The position numbers were made by a program, and so were the translations under genes. The notes beneath the pieces were generated by a model. It worked only from the letters and a program-made list of their open reading frames with translations, had not been told where the DNA came from and ran no database searches. A stretch of DNA of 64,000 nucleotides, taken from positions 4,092,001-4,156,000 of the forward strand of contig BLLK01000047.1 of the NCBI GenBank assembly GCA_021927905.1. Reading direction: 5' to 3'. The stretch is from Chaetoceros tenuissimus. Taxonomy: Eukaryota > Bacillariophyta > Thalassiosirophyceae > Chaetocerotales > Chaetocerotaceae. Shown one piece after another: positions 63,195 to 64,000 of this stretch (positions are counted from its first letter, which is position 1; every line of letters begins with the position of its first letter).

Positions 63195-63564
63195 TCTTGT
63201 CTTTATGGCTCAGCAAGTTATTACACAAGAGAGATGGTAGAGTGTTTCATTGCTTGTTCTATTCATGTTATACTCGTATGGATGAAGACTGAAAGGAAAG
63301 GAAGAATCTCTAGTCTAGATCGCTACGTCATTTTCTTTTTGACGGATAGAAGGACAGACAAAGAAGGAAATAATAAGAAGGGCGTCTTACAGCCACTTCT
63401 GTGACACGCATGCAATGCTTTTGAGGAGTCATAAATGAATGACTCGTCTCTGGTACACTCAAAATCCACAGAACACAAACAGAGAAGAAAAAGAGGAAGC
63501 ATCAAATAAATGCAAAAGTGCAGACTAATAGCCGCTGGCACTTGTAATTGCTACTTATACTGCC
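63195..63564. promoter_or_regulatory. Divergent promoter region
   Basis: Between the fusion gene (minus) and the gene starting at 63565. No coding frame of quality and no motif I can name. Confidence 0.35.
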
Positions 63565-64000
63565 ATGTATCGTAATAAAGTTGCTCTTGCTCATGGCAAA
63601 ATATTATTTACAAAATCTTTGAATTCTTCATGTTGTAGTAGCTTGATAAAAAAAACTAAAAGGAATATTTCCAGTGGTTGTTACGCTGTAGAAAATGGCT
63701 TAGCTGATACTATCGAAGATTGGGAAGAAGGTTGGCTGTGGTTCTGGAAAGGTAGACGCAATGCTATTGTGAGTGACATTGTTGGTGCGAGAGCAACAAA
63801 CTTTGCGGGTCATGTTGTTCTACAACCAAAGATTGGTAATGATTTAATCTCATTTGGTCCAAGGTACAAACACAATACCCATTTTGATGTCTATACAAAG
63901 GTTGCAAGTGGGATCATACAGAAAAACCGCCAACAAATTATTAAAGCAATTGCAACAAATCAACTTCCAGGAATGCTTGAAATTGTCCATGCCCTGGGTG
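63565..64000 (+). CDS. Unknown protein, N-terminal part (cut by window edge)
   Basis: From ATG 63565 the frame is open to the window end, 145 codons. The N-terminus MYRNKVALAHGKILFTKSL...RNISSGCYAVENGL is rich in Lys/Arg, Ser and Leu with no acidic residue for about 50 positions, as in a mitochondrial presequence. The following EDWEEGWLWFWKGRRNAI and DLISFGPRYKHNTHFDVY blocks are soluble and well conserved in appearance, ending in IATNQLPGMLEIVHALG. I do not recognise the family. The gene diverges from the GNAT-hydrolase fusion. Confidence 0.65.
   Translation, partial: MYRNKVALAHGKILFTKSLNSSCCSSLIKKTKRNISSGCYAVENGLADTIEDWEEGWLWFWKGRRNAIVSDIVGARATNFAGHVVLQPKIGNDLISFGPRYKHNTHFDVYTKVASGIIQKNRQQIIKAIATNQLPGMLEIVHALG

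Noticed and set aside
1-64000. tRNA, rRNA or other RNA genes
   Set aside because: I looked for T-loop (GGTTCGAATCC-type) and rRNA cores and saw none; a covariance search would be needed to exclude short RNA genes.

Overview
The window looks like nuclear DNA of a diatom. The evidence is its low GC, GT-AG introns of mostly about 65-260 bp (many 70-135), plastid presequences with a signal peptide followed by an ASAFAP-like motif (ANAF, VRGFAPP, DGFVVP), many secreted proteins with Ser/Pro or Thr/Pro linkers and ShK-like cysteine modules, expanded gametolysin-type (M11) metallopeptidases, and a (CCCTAA)4 telomere-type tract. A small-genome centric diatom such as Chaetoceros would fit, but the species is inferred. 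Genes lie on both strands with no operons; several pairs diverge from shared promoters of 0.4-1 kb.

Layout. 0-9 kb: secreted and protease cluster, with the end of a cysteine-rich secreted protein, an M11 pseudogene, a Cu/Zn-SOD-like secreted protein, an M11 gene with a frameshift, and an intact four-exon M11 gene that is the parent-type copy of the pseudogene. 9-17 kb: a large protein with discoidin-like, TIR-like and LRR-like parts, a broken TPR gene, an intact spliced TPR gene and a plastid-type DUF1330 protein. 17-25 kb: one 7.1-kb gene for a secreted Ser/Pro repeat protein, broken by three apparent single-base frameshifts and flanked by diverged direct repeats. 26-34 kb: a COG0523/ZNG1 metallochaperone GTPase, a small paralogous family of unknown proteins in decay, and a frameshifted cytochrome P450. 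34-45 kb: a recombination-worn block with an interstitial telomere tract, three truncated 2OG-Fe(II) oxygenase copies plus one complete copy, a tandemly duplicated pair of polytopic membrane proteins, and a relic of the P450 5' region. 45-64 kb: ordinary housekeeping and signalling genes: trypsin-like protease, GT8 glycosyltransferase, ankyrin protein, two 7TM receptor-like genes, an EF-hand NCKX exchanger, a MYND-finger protein, a GNAT acetyltransferase, a broken sulfotransferase-like gene, a GNAT/alpha-beta hydrolase fusion, and the start of a gene that runs off the right edge.

The most interesting items are the membrane-protein pair at 36.8-42 kb, whose first exon, intron and 3' UTR are nearly identical while the coding body has diverged; the GNAT-hydrolase fusion; the discoidin/TIR/LRR protein; a glycine/aspartate-rich module shared by otherwise unrelated secreted proteins; and the repeated single-base frameshifts in well preserved genes, which may be decay or assembly error.
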